From positions 1 through 58,134 of the forward strand of contig CAMCRZ010000015.1 of NCBI GenBank assembly GCA_945877425.1: a DNA stretch of 58,134 bases, given 5' to 3'. The notes below the pieces were generated by a model. That model ran no database searches, was not told the origin of the DNA, and was given only the letters and a program-made list of their open reading frames with translations. The stretch is from an uncultured Treponema sp. (lineage in GTDB: Bacteria; Spirochaetota; Spirochaetia; Treponematales; Treponemataceae). The position numbers and the translations under genes are program-made. Positions 8,738 to 17,071 of this stretch are shown here, one piece after another; positions within the stretch are counted from its first letter, which is position 1, and each line of letters opens with the position of its first letter.

Positions 8738-9982
8738 ATGCGTAGAGTTGTTGTAACAGGACTTGGTTGTGTTTCACCAGTTGGAAACAGTGTAGAAGAA
8801 ACATGGAATTCTATCAAAGAAGGAAAAAGCGGAGTTGGTCCTATTACTCATTATGATTCAACCCCTTTCAAAGTAAAGTATGCTGCAGAAGTAAAGAATT
8901 TTGATCCTGCACTTTACATGGATACAAAAGCAGCACGCAAAATGGCACGCTTTACAAAATATGCAGTAGCCGCTGCAAAAATGGCTCTTGAAGATTCAAA
9001 ACTTATAGACAACAAGGAAGTTCTTGAAGATACAGCTATTTATCTTGGTGTAGGAATAGGCGGATTTGAAGTAACAGAAGATTCTCTTGGAAGCTATTTC
9101 AAATCAGAAAAAACACGTATTCCTCCAATGACAGTTCCTATGCTTATTCCAAACGAAGCAGCAGGAAACATTTCAATTTGTTTTGGCGTACACGGTGCAA
9201 CACATACAGTTTCAACAGCCTGTGCTTCAGGAACAGACGCAATTGGTGATGCATTGGATCAGATTCGCTGCGGACGTTACGATGTAATTCTTGCAGGCGG
9301 TGCTGAATCAACACAAAACGGATTTGCAAACTTAGGATTCAGCGTGCTTCAGGCACTTTCAACAAAATGGACAGACTGTCCTGAAAAAGCAAGTCGTCCT
9401 TTCGACAAAGAACGTGACGGATTCATTATGGGCGAAGGCGGAACAATTCTTGTACTTGAAGAATACGAACACGCTAAGGCTCGCGGCGCTCACATTTACT
9501 GCGAAGTTGCAGGTTACGGAGCTTCTACAGACGGATATCACCTTACAGCACCAAACCCTGACGGAATCTGCGGTGCAAAAGCCATGACTATTGCAATGAA
9601 AGATGCAGGCATTAAACCGGAAGACGTTACTTACTACAATGCACACGGAACTTCAACACACCTTAACGACAGCGGCGAAACAAAAATGCTTCACATTGCA
9701 TTTGGTGATGCAGCTTCTAAACTTCACATTTCATCTACAAAGAGTATGACAGGCCACTGTCTGGGAAATGCTGGTGCTCTTGAAGCAATGATTTGCGTTA
9801 AGGCAGTAGAAGAAGATTTCATTCCTCCAACAATCAACCTTGATAATCCTGATGTAGAAGGCGGATGTGATCTTGATTACACTCCAAACAAAGGCTTAAA
9901 TATTCCAGTTGATGTTGCAATGAGCGGAAACTTCGGATTCGGCGGACATAACGGAATTCTTGTTTTCAAGAAAATCAAATAA
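8738..9982 (+). CDS. fabF: 3-oxoacyl-ACP synthase II
   Basis: A 414-residue condensing enzyme that elongates acyl-ACP with malonyl-ACP in type II fatty-acid synthesis. The catalytic triad is visible: Cys-162 in STACASG, His-303 in NAHGTST and His-340 in MTGHCLG. The glycine-rich C-terminal FGFGGHNG is also present. Cys-His-His and the length identify the FabF/FabB class rather than FabH. ATG 8738 is preferred over the frame opening at 8693 because AGGAG lies just upstream and MRRVVVTGLG is the standard family start. fabZ follows after 50 bases, probably co-transcribed. Confidence 0.93.
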   Translation: MRRVVVTGLGCVSPVGNSVEETWNSIKEGKSGVGPITHYDSTPFKVKYAAEVKNFDPALYMDTKAARKMARFTKYAVAAAKMALEDSKLIDNKEVLEDTAIYLGVGIGGFEVTEDSLGSYFKSEKTRIPPMTVPMLIPNEAAGNISICFGVHGATHTVSTACASGTDAIGDALDQIRCGRYDVILAGGAESTQNGFANLGFSVLQALSTKWTDCPEKASRPFDKERDGFIMGEGGTILVLEEYEHAKARGAHIYCEVAGYGASTDGYHLTAPNPDGICGAKAMTIAMKDAGIKPEDVTYYNAHGTSTHLNDSGETKMLHIAFGDAASKLHISSTKSMTGHCLGNAGALEAMICVKAVEEDFIPPTINLDNPDVEGGCDLDYTPNKGLNIPVDVAMSGNFGFGGHNGILVFKKIK

Positions 9983-10032
9983 ACTGAGTGCTGCATTTTT
10001 ACGCTGCAGACTTACTTTATTAGGAGAAAAAA

Positions 10033-10476
10033 ATGGATACACCTTTTACAGATATTGAATCACTTTTGCCACACAGAAAGCCTTTCCTTTTTGTAGATTC
10101 CATTGACAGCTACGATGAAAACGGCTGCGTGTGTACAAGAAAATTTACAGAAGAAGATTTTTTCTTTAAGGGACATTTTCCTGAATATCCTGTTGTGCCT
10201 GGAGTAATCCTTATTGAAACAATGGCTCAAGGCGGCGGTGCTGCTTTAAGTTTACAGAAAAAGTTTAAGGAAGGAAGCTTGTTTTTCCTTGCAACAGTAA
10301 ACAACGTTAAGTTTAAGCATCAGGTGCGTCCGGGTGATACAGTCAGAATGGAAGTTGTAAACAAAAGAGCAACTCCAAATATGGTTGTACAGGCTGGAAA
10401 AGCATACGTTGGTGATACACTTTGCGCTCAGGCAGAATGGATGTGCCTTGTTGGAAATGCTGACAGCGGAAAATAA
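10033..10476 (+). CDS. fabZ: 3-hydroxyacyl-ACP dehydratase
   Basis: A 147-residue hot-dog-fold enzyme that dehydrates 3-hydroxyacyl-ACP. HRKPFLFVD near the N-terminus, the catalytic His-48 in FKGHFP and Glu-62 in LIETMAQ are the FabZ signatures. TTAGGAG precedes ATG at good spacing. It sits downstream of fabF and ends at a bidirectional terminator (10486-10525). No fabG, fabD or acpP lies in this window. Confidence 0.9.
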   Translation: MDTPFTDIESLLPHRKPFLFVDSIDSYDENGCVCTRKFTEEDFFFKGHFPEYPVVPGVILIETMAQGGGAALSLQKKFKEGSLFFLATVNNVKFKHQVRPGDTVRMEVVNKRATPNMVVQAGKAYVGDTLCAQAEWMCLVGNADSGK

Positions 10477-10485
10477 TCTGTAAGC

Positions 10486-10525
10486 AAAAAAAAAGTCCTG
10501 GCTTTATTTCAGTCAGGACTTTTTT
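10486..10525. terminator. Bidirectional intrinsic terminator between fabZ and murD
   Basis: AAGTCCTG (10493-10500) pairs with CAGGACTT (10514-10521). An A-run on the left (10486-10494) and a T-run on the right (to 10525) let the stem serve both fabF-fabZ and the convergent murE-ddl-murD transcript. Confidence 0.85.
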
Positions 10526-10593
10526 ATTGGTACACAAAAATGCAATGCATTGTCACAGTGAATTCAGTTCAGGCTTTGCATGCCGAAATTTTT

Positions 10594-12147
10594 TCAGCAG
10601 AAAATTTTTTCTACAAAGCTTTTAAACTTGTTTCCTCTGTCAAATTCATTTGTAAACATTCCGAAAGATGTTGCTCCGGGACTGAATACTACAGGAATAG
10701 ACGGAACTTCTTCCACAGTCGAATAAAGTGAATCTGCATTTTTTCCAGTAAGATTTTTCTTAAGAACTTCAAGCAGAACTTCCAGCGAATCAAAAGGGCC
10801 GTTGTACGAAACATTACGCTGGTCAAGCAAAGGCGTAAGCTTGTCTGTGCCGCTTCCAGACAAAAGATAAATTTCTGCAGGAACATAGCTTGTGTTGTTT
10901 TCTCCCTTTAACGTTTGTGCTAAAGGCAGGAAATTTAAAGACTTGTCAGTGCCGCCTGTAATGAAAATAACTTTCTTGCCAAAAGACTGACTTGCTGCAG
11001 CAGCTGCTTCCGGAACGGTTGCACAACTGTCATTGTAGAAAAGAATTTCCCTTTCAGTTTCAGGAGTATTCCATTTGTGGAAAAATTCAAGCCTGTGTGG
11101 AACGCCTTTCCATGAACCAAGAACAGACAGAATTTTACTTTCTTCCACATTCATAAGGTAAAGTGCTGCAGCTGCATTTAAAACATTAGTTTTCATGTGA
11201 CTGCCGGGAACAAAAAGCGAACCCATGATTTTTATTTCTTCGGAGCCTGACTTAAAGTAACCTTCATCATTTTTCTGGTAAACGCCGTCAATTTCAGGAG
11301 GAAGTTCTTTTTTGCTGTAACGCAGGACTTTTGCCTTGGTTTCTTTTGCAAACAAATCGCCCCAGCAGCGAATGTCATCTTTTGGTTCAGCACATTCAGT
11401 TTTGTAATCGTCATCATCAAAATCAAGAATGGTAAAATCGTTTTCGTCCTGATCAGCATAAATGAGCTTTTTGTCCTCAATGTAACTGTCCATGCTGCTG
11501 TACCAGTTCTGATGATCCGGAACTATTTTTGTAATGATTGCAATTTTAGGCTTAAGTGCTTTTCTTCCGCGTAAATCAGCAAGCTGCCAGCTGGAAAGTT
11601 CAAGGACAACAGGTGTTTTTTCATTTGTCTTGTCTAAAAAAGTTAAAGGGCTTACTGTTATGTTTCCGCCTAAAAAAGAAGTAAAGCCTGCATTTTTCAG
11701 TCCGTAATCAATTGCACTTACTGTAGAAGATTTTCCCTTGCTTCCTGTAACTGCAATAATCGGTGACTTTGTAAAGTGAAGGAAAATGCTTATGTCAGTT
11801 TCAATTGCCTTTGCTTCGGCAAGATATTCGTTGCCCTGAATTTTTACGCCGGGATTTTTTATGACGCAATCAGCATTTTTAAAATCTTCAATTCTGTGTT
11901 CGCCTAAAACGTACGTAAGCTTTGAAAGATCAAGTGAAGTGTCATGACTGATGGAATCAATTGTAGGTTTAAGCTGCTCCTGAGTTTTCATATCAGTTGC
12001 AATAACGTAAGCGCCATGCTTCAGGAAAAACTTAACGCAAGCTTCACCGCCGCCGTTTAAACCTAAACCCATAACAGTTATATGCTTGTCTTTTATGTCT
12101 TCAAGTGAATTAAAAACGCATCCTTTAGGAAAAATAAATTGCTCCAT
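10594..12147 (-). CDS. murD: UDP-N-acetylmuramoyl-L-alanine--D-glutamate ligase
   Basis: A 517-residue Mur ligase adding D-Glu to UDP-MurNAc-L-Ala in the cytoplasm. The N-terminal Rossmann-like motif ITVMGLGLNGGG suits MurD, whose first domain binds UDP. The ATP-binding loop is AVTGSKGKSST, followed by the characteristic ELSSWQL and a C-terminal ligase domain with NDSCATVPEA (the family usually reads NDSKATN). It is longer than the usual 440-460 residues, with extra sequence in the central domain. Last gene of the murE-ddl-murD operon, 27 bases after ddl, with GGGG as a weak ribosome site. Confidence 0.9.
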   Translation of the reverse strand: MEQFIFPKGCVFNSLEDIKDKHITVMGLGLNGGGEACVKFFLKHGAYVIATDMKTQEQLKPTIDSISHDTSLDLSKLTYVLGEHRIEDFKNADCVIKNPGVKIQGNEYLAEAKAIETDISIFLHFTKSPIIAVTGSKGKSSTVSAIDYGLKNAGFTSFLGGNITVSPLTFLDKTNEKTPVVLELSSWQLADLRGRKALKPKIAIITKIVPDHQNWYSSMDSYIEDKKLIYADQDENDFTILDFDDDDYKTECAEPKDDIRCWGDLFAKETKAKVLRYSKKELPPEIDGVYQKNDEGYFKSGSEEIKIMGSLFVPGSHMKTNVLNAAAALYLMNVEESKILSVLGSWKGVPHRLEFFHKWNTPETEREILFYNDSCATVPEAAAAASQSFGKKVIFITGGTDKSLNFLPLAQTLKGENNTSYVPAEIYLLSGSGTDKLTPLLDQRNVSYNGPFDSLEVLLEVLKKNLTGKNADSLYSTVEEVPSIPVVFSPGATSFGMFTNEFDRGNKFKSFVEKIFC

Positions 12148-12174
12148 AAAATTAACCCCATTTAAAAAGAAAAT

Positions 12175-13308
12175 CTAAAATCTTGACGTACACAACTGCT
12201 GCTTTGCATTGTAAGCTGCAAGTGCTTCGTCAAAAAGATAATCAATTAAGTCTGTGTAGCTTAGCCCGAAAACTTCGCACATTTTTGGAAACATACTTAT
12301 TGAAGTAAAGCCTGGAATTGTATTTATTTCGTTTAAATAAATTTCATCTGTATCTTTGTCAATGAAAAAATCAACTCTGCTTAAGCCTGAAGCGTTTACT
12401 GCAAGGTATGCCTTTTTTGCCATTTCCCTTATGAACTCAAGTTTTTCTTCAGAAAGCAAAGCTGGTATCTTTAATTCAGCACCGTCCGGGTCGTTGTACT
12501 TTGCGTCGTAGTCGTAGAATGTGTGCTTAGGAATGATTTCCCCGGGACCGTAAGCCTTTAGCACAGTTGATGAAATGTCAGGAGACTGGGTAATTGAGTT
12601 GCCTGTAACGGAACACTCTACTTCACGGGCGTTGATTGCTTTTTCAATAAGCACTTTGTTGTCCCAGCTGAATGCCTCCATAAGTGCAAAACTTAATTCC
12701 TTAGGATTTGAAGCTTTGTTTGCTCCGTCACTTGAACCTGCTGAACAGGGCTTTACGAAAAGCGGAAACTTTAAAGTTTCAATTGCCTGTGCTATAAGTT
12801 CATCGTATTTTTTTGAATCGTTAACGTCTGCTCTTGTAATGCACATTGAAGGCACTACAGGAATTCCTGCATTTTTTAAAAGGATTTTAGTGATGTCCTT
12901 GTCCATTGTTGCGGCAGAAGAAAGTACGTTGCAGCCGACATAAGGAACGCCTGCTATTTCCATTAAGCCTTGAATAGTTCCGTCTTCTGAATAAGTTCCG
13001 TGCATTACAGGAAACACAACGTCGCATTGTATGAATTTTCCGTCTGCAAAAAATATTCTGTCTTTTTCATTTCCAGGCATTACTGCCACTGATTTTTTTT
13101 CGTCACAGTGAACTTGAAGTTTTGCCTGAGGATTTTTTCTTATTTCCTGAAAAACCCTTTCATCTTCAAGAAACCATTTTCCTTCTTTGGAAATTGAAAT
13201 AAGTGTAACGTTATGATTTTTGCTTATGGCACGGATTACGCTGGCACATGAAATCAAAGATATTTCGTGTTCTCCTGAGCGTCCGCCGTAAATTAAGATT
13301 ACATTCAT
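12175..13308 (-). CDS. ddl: D-alanine--D-alanine ligase
   Basis: A 377-residue ATP-grasp ligase that joins two D-alanines for the peptidoglycan stem. It opens with ILIYGGRSGEHEISLISCAS, the family signature. It contains FPLFVKPCSAGSSDGANK for ATP binding, SRVDFFIDKDTDEIYLNEINTIPG for magnesium binding, and FTSISMFPKM near the end. The start overlaps the murE stop by ATGA, indicating translational coupling. Its position between murE and murD supplies the dipeptide next to the ligases that build the stem. Confidence 0.93.
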   Translation of the reverse strand: MNVILIYGGRSGEHEISLISCASVIRAISKNHNVTLISISKEGKWFLEDERVFQEIRKNPQAKLQVHCDEKKSVAVMPGNEKDRIFFADGKFIQCDVVFPVMHGTYSEDGTIQGLMEIAGVPYVGCNVLSSAATMDKDITKILLKNAGIPVVPSMCITRADVNDSKKYDELIAQAIETLKFPLFVKPCSAGSSDGANKASNPKELSFALMEAFSWDNKVLIEKAINAREVECSVTGNSITQSPDISSTVLKAYGPGEIIPKHTFYDYDAKYNDPDGAELKIPALLSEEKLEFIREMAKKAYLAVNASGLSRVDFFIDKDTDEIYLNEINTIPGFTSISMFPKMCEVFGLSYTDLIDYLFDEALAAYNAKQQLCTSRF

Positions 13309-15023
13309 TTAGTATTGTTCTCCTTAAGTTCAGCCAGTGCTTTTCTTGCTTCTGAAATTTCATCGTAAGGCATAATATGGTCTTTGTAGATTATGGAATT
13401 TTCGTGGCTCTTTCCAAGTAAAAGTACAATGTCATTTTCACGTGCCATCTGGAATGCACTGCGGATTGCTTTTGGTCTGTCTGGAATGATAAAGAGATTT
13501 TCTCCGTCAGTTTTGCCTTCTTTTCGTGCGCCTGCTGCAATCATTTCAAGAAGTTCTACGCTGTCTTCTCCACGAGGATCTTCGTCTGTTAAAATTACAG
13601 TGTCGCAAAATCGTGCAGCAATTTCTCCCTGAAGAGGCCGCTTTTTTACATCACGTTCGCCGCCTGAACCGAAAAGGCAAATCATCTTTCCGTTGCATCG
13701 TTTTCTGACCGGCGGAAAAATTGTTTCGAAAGAAGAAGGCGTGTGGGCGTAATCAACTATAACTTCAAAGTTCTGGCCTTCTTCAATTACAGTCATTCTT
13801 CCTTTTACAGGCGTAAGTTTTTCTACGAGAAGAGTCAGCTCTTCCATGGATTTTCCTGTTGTACCGTGAACTGCTTCCATTGCTGCCAGAATGTTGTAAG
13901 CGTTAAATGCTCCTGGAAGCTGGGCCTTTATGTGAATGACAGGATTTTCGTTTTTAAGGCTGTCGTGATTTTCAAAACGGTGGATTGTAAAGGAAAGTCC
14001 GAATCTTGCGTTGGCAATGTTTCGTGCTGCAAGGTAAGGCATATCTTCTGGAATAACAGGCAGAGGCGGTGCGTTAAGATTTTCACCTGCACTTTTTCCT
14101 GCTTTACCTTCTGTTGTAAATCCGATTACTTTTTTTGAAGTTGCATTTTTAAAATAAACAGCTGCAGGGTCTTCAAGATTTACAATTCCAAAGGCAGGCA
14201 CTTTTGTTTCTTTTCCGTTGATGATTTTAATGTGATTGTGCTTGTCCAGTGCCCTGAAAAGATTTGCCTTGTCGCTTTTATACTGTTCGTAAGTTCCATG
14301 GAATTCCAGATGTTCAAGAGTAACGTTCATAAAAACTGCACAGTCAAAAAGTACATTGCCAAGACGGTTGTTTTTTTCGCTTAAGCCGTGAGAAGAACTT
14401 TCAACTACAGCGTGAGTGCATCCGTTTTGAATCATTTCGTAAAGTTCCCGCTGTACAATAGGAGCTTCAGGAGTTGTCTGGTGCTGCGGGTTGTCTATTG
14501 CATCGCCGCCAAGTGAATACTGAACTGTAGAAATAAATCCTGCTTTAAAACCGCTTAGTTTAAGGAGCTGCCAGATAAATGCAACTGTTGAACTTTTGCC
14601 TTCTGTTCCGGTAACGCCGTAAATTACAAGCTTACTTGAAGGGTTGTCGTAAAAACACGAAGAAGCCGGGCTCATTGCAAAACGTGCTGACGGAACTTTT
14701 ACAAAAACAATTTTTCTGCCTGCACAAGATTCTGCCTGCTCAATGGAAGCCTTTTCTTCATCAGAAAAACTGCCTTCAAAAACTATAACGCATGCTCCTT
14801 TTTCAATAGCCTGAGAAATGAATTTGTTTCCTGTAGTGTGGGTTCCGGGTAAGGCAAAGAAAAGTGAATTTTCCTTTACGTCTCTGCTGTCGAAAACAAG
14901 GGATTCTATCTGTACGCTTTTTGCAGCAGCTTCACATTCATTTTCAGAAAGTTCTGTCAAACCGTCTGACTTTACGATTTTATGTTCGAAAGAATTTAAA
15001 ATATCAAAAAGTAGTTTTTTCAT
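13305..15023 (-). CDS. murE: UDP-N-acetylmuramoyl-tripeptide synthetase (third-residue ligase)
   Basis: A 572-residue Mur ligase that adds the diamino acid at position 3 of the peptidoglycan stem. The P-loop GVTGTEGKSST is at residues 136-146, and the UDP-binding N-domain contains SLVFDSRDVK. In the C-domain, the substrate-selecting motif (DNPR in meso-DAP enzymes, DDPN-like in lysine enzymes) reads EDPR near residue 480, within TDEDPRGEDS. Treponemes are known for ornithine in this position, so the variant may reflect ornithine use; that is inference. It is about 80 residues longer than typical MurE. The start has no ribosome site; a -10 box TAAAAT nine bases upstream implies a near-leaderless mRNA. 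First gene of murE-ddl-murD. Confidence 0.92.
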   Translation of the reverse strand: MKKLLFDILNSFEHKIVKSDGLTELSENECEAAAKSVQIESLVFDSRDVKENSLFFALPGTHTTGNKFISQAIEKGACVIVFEGSFSDEEKASIEQAESCAGRKIVFVKVPSARFAMSPASSCFYDNPSSKLVIYGVTGTEGKSSTVAFIWQLLKLSGFKAGFISTVQYSLGGDAIDNPQHQTTPEAPIVQRELYEMIQNGCTHAVVESSSHGLSEKNNRLGNVLFDCAVFMNVTLEHLEFHGTYEQYKSDKANLFRALDKHNHIKIINGKETKVPAFGIVNLEDPAAVYFKNATSKKVIGFTTEGKAGKSAGENLNAPPLPVIPEDMPYLAARNIANARFGLSFTIHRFENHDSLKNENPVIHIKAQLPGAFNAYNILAAMEAVHGTTGKSMEELTLLVEKLTPVKGRMTVIEEGQNFEVIVDYAHTPSSFETIFPPVRKRCNGKMICLFGSGGERDVKKRPLQGEIAARFCDTVILTDEDPRGEDSVELLEMIAAGARKEGKTDGENLFIIPDRPKAIRSAFQMARENDIVLLLGKSHENSIIYKDHIMPYDEISEARKALAELKENNTK

Positions 15024-15032
15024 TGTTCTAGC

Positions 15033-15084
15033 ATTTTACTCCTTAATGATTTTTTTTGCAAATTCACGAAAGTAGATTTATAAT
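15033..15084. promoter_or_regulatory. Back-to-back murE and hpf promoters sharing one -35 hexamer
   Basis: The self-complementary TTGCAA (15056-15061) lies 17 bases from TATAAT (15079-15084) on the + strand and 17 bases from TAAAAT on the - strand (15033-15038). Rightward it should drive hpf with a leader of about 120 bases. Leftward it should drive murE with almost no leader. The two polymerases cannot occupy the shared -35 at the same time. Confidence 0.6.
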
Positions 15085-15210
15085 CTAGTTAGAGTTTTGA
15101 TGGAATTAAATGTTTCGTCGCTCCGGTTTGAGTTCAAACTTATATTTTAAATGTGCAATTTTATCAGTTAAAGTTGTGCAGCCGGTTATTCTGGCTCAAG
15201 GAGTTGCCCT

Positions 15211-15501
15211 ATGACAAAATCAATTACTGCTCACGGATTTTCTTTTCAAAAAGATCAGTCGGATTTAATCAATCAGAAACTTAAAAAAATTGATTATGCA
15301 GATGATTTGATTATTGATTTAATTCTTCGGGTTAAGGAAGAAAAAAAGTTCTACTTTGACGTTACAATCAATTTCCGCTGGGGTGCAAACGCTCATGTTA
15401 CAAGTGAGGATTTTGATTTTGCAGCCGGAATGAATAAACTTATAGATGTTCTTGAAATTAAAATTAAAAAGGAAAAGGAAAAAGTTCAGTCTAAAAAATA
15501 A
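15211..15501 (+). CDS. hpf: Short ribosome hibernation promoting factor (HPF/RaiA family)
   Basis: A 96-residue protein of the HPF/YfiA fold: alternating strands and helices (VTINFRWGANAHVTSEDFDFAAGMNKLIDVLEIKIKKEKEK). It binds the 30S decoding region and silences ribosomes under starvation. It is the short form, without the C-terminal dimerisation domain of long HPF. AAGGAG lies seven bases before ATG. In many bacteria hpf sits next to rpoN, and here rpoN is the convergent neighbour, which supports the call. A terminator follows at 15532-15564. Confidence 0.85.
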   Translation: MTKSITAHGFSFQKDQSDLINQKLKKIDYADDLIIDLILRVKEEKKFYFDVTINFRWGANAHVTSEDFDFAAGMNKLIDVLEIKIKKEKEKVQSKK

Positions 15502-15531
15502 ACCTTAAAGCATACACTTTTATTTTCTGAT

Positions 15532-15564
15532 TGCTCCGGAAGATTTTTTCGGGGCATTTTTTTT
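15532..15564 (+). terminator. Intrinsic terminator of hpf
   Basis: TGCTCCG (15532-15538) pairs with CGGGGCA (15550-15556, one G-U), followed by eight T (15557-15564). Confidence 0.85.
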
Positions 15565-15585
15565 GCAGAGTTTAAAACTGATTAT

Positions 15586-17022
15586 TTACTTTCTTGCGTA
15601 AGAAGATGCAATTTCCAGTTCACTTCTGTATTTTGCAACAGTGCGTCTTGCAATTTTAATTCCCTGCTGTTCAAGAAGAAGCCGGATTTTTTCGTCGCTT
15701 AATTTTTTTTGTGAAGACGGATTTTTTTCTGCATTTTCTACAATTGATTTTATTGCGCTGAACACATTGTCTTTGCTTACGTTTTTGCTGCTGTCTTTGG
15801 AAACTGAATTTGAAAAGAAATATTTAAGCTTGAAAAAACCGTAGCTGCACTGAACGTATTTGTTGTTTGCCATACGAGAAATTGTAGTTTCGTGAAGTTT
15901 TAGATACTCTGCAACATCTTTTTGCCTTAAAGGGTGAAGGTGACCTTTTCCGTTATTTAAAAAATCGATTTGTCTTGAAAAAATAAAAAAGCATGCCTTC
16001 AGCAAAGTGGATTCCCTCATCTGAATCATTTTAATAAGTTCTGCCGCTTTTTTTATGTCAGAGTTCATTGCCTTGACTTTTTCTTTTGAAATGGAAGAAT
16101 TGTTTTTTACCTTAAGATAGTCGCTGCTTATTTCAATGTCCTGAAAAGAAGAAGGCAGTTCTATTCTGTAAAAATTTTTTCCGTCGTTTACGTATTCAAA
16201 TGAAGTGTCGTATTTTATTTCGTAGGGTTCAATTTTTTTTATGTAAATGTCAGGCTCAATGTAATGAGTTGAGTCGCAGGAATAATTTGTTCCCGGATGG
16301 GGATTAAGTGACTTTATAAAATTAACTGCCGTCATAACGTTTTCTATTTCACAGGGAATTTTTTTGAGAGGCTCTTTTGCTCCGAATTTATTTTTCTGTT
16401 CACGATAATATTTTTTTATGCGCTCGGAAATTATTTTAAAATCAATTGGCGGCTGAAGAAAAGTTTCAAATTTTCCGTCTAAAATAAAAAGCGCAAGTGC
16501 ATTTTGTGTTTCAGAATTTTTTGCCTGAACAAAAAGACTTTCCTGCCAGTTGTTTGTGCAGCATCCTTCCGGCTCGAAGTTCTGGATAAGTTCAGTGAGT
16601 TTTGCAAGCATGGGCTTTTCGGAATTTGAATTTATGAATGTAGTTGTAACTTGTCTGTTAAATCCGTTTTTGTCCAGATTGTAAATTAAGTTTTCACCTA
16701 CTTCAATTTCTCTTTCCGTAAGATTAAGGGAGTACAGCTGATCCAGAAGATGATGCTGAAGCGTTTCCCTTTCGTCCATCTGATTTTCAAGAGCCATCTG
16801 GTTACGGTCGCTGGCTTCTTCAAGAGATGCACTTGTTTTTGATGAAGTTCTTGTTTTGTCCGGCTTGTAAGAAATGGCAGGATTTTCACGGACAGCTTTT
16901 TCTATTTCATTTTTTAATTCAGCGTTTGAAAGAGAAAGTATTTTCAGAGAATGAATCTGCCGTTGACTTAAAATCTGGACTTGAGCAGTAATCTGCCTTT
17001 GCTGTGAATTAAAATCCGCCAT
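15586..17022 (-). CDS. rpoN: RNA polymerase sigma-54 factor
   Basis: A 478-residue sigma-54. The N-terminal glutamine-rich activator-contact region (SQQRQITAQVQILSQRQIHS) starts at ATG 17022. The core-binding region follows, then the helix-turn-helix KDVAEYLKLHETTISRMANN and near the C-terminus the RpoN box ARRTVAKYR that reads the -24 element. It directs enhancer-dependent transcription. The longer frame to 17130 is rejected because region I normally begins the protein and a TATAGT box stands six bases before ATG 17022, without a ribosome site. No enhancer-binding protein is encoded in the window. Confidence 0.92.
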   Translation of the reverse strand: MADFNSQQRQITAQVQILSQRQIHSLKILSLSNAELKNEIEKAVRENPAISYKPDKTRTSSKTSASLEEASDRNQMALENQMDERETLQHHLLDQLYSLNLTEREIEVGENLIYNLDKNGFNRQVTTTFINSNSEKPMLAKLTELIQNFEPEGCCTNNWQESLFVQAKNSETQNALALFILDGKFETFLQPPIDFKIISERIKKYYREQKNKFGAKEPLKKIPCEIENVMTAVNFIKSLNPHPGTNYSCDSTHYIEPDIYIKKIEPYEIKYDTSFEYVNDGKNFYRIELPSSFQDIEISSDYLKVKNNSSISKEKVKAMNSDIKKAAELIKMIQMRESTLLKACFFIFSRQIDFLNNGKGHLHPLRQKDVAEYLKLHETTISRMANNKYVQCSYGFFKLKYFFSNSVSKDSSKNVSKDNVFSAIKSIVENAEKNPSSQKKLSDEKIRLLLEQQGIKIARRTVAKYRSELEIASSYARK

Positions 17023-17028
17023 AACCAA

Positions 17029-17061
17029 ACTATAGCACAATTTTTTGATTACAGATATAAT
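17029..17061. promoter_or_regulatory. Divergent -10 boxes for rpoN (minus) and the DUF1015 gene (plus)
   Basis: On the minus strand TATAGT (17029-17034) is six bases from the rpoN ATG. On the plus strand TATAAT (17056-17061) is ten bases from ATG 17072. Neither start has a ribosome site, and neither box has a good -35, so the two promoters overlap head to head over about 33 bases. Confidence 0.5.
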
Positions 17062-17071
17062 TTTTTTTACT

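Noticed and set aside
13393..14138. Long plus-strand frames opposite murE
   Set aside because: They are shadows of a clear Mur ligase, without ribosome sites or recognisable motifs.
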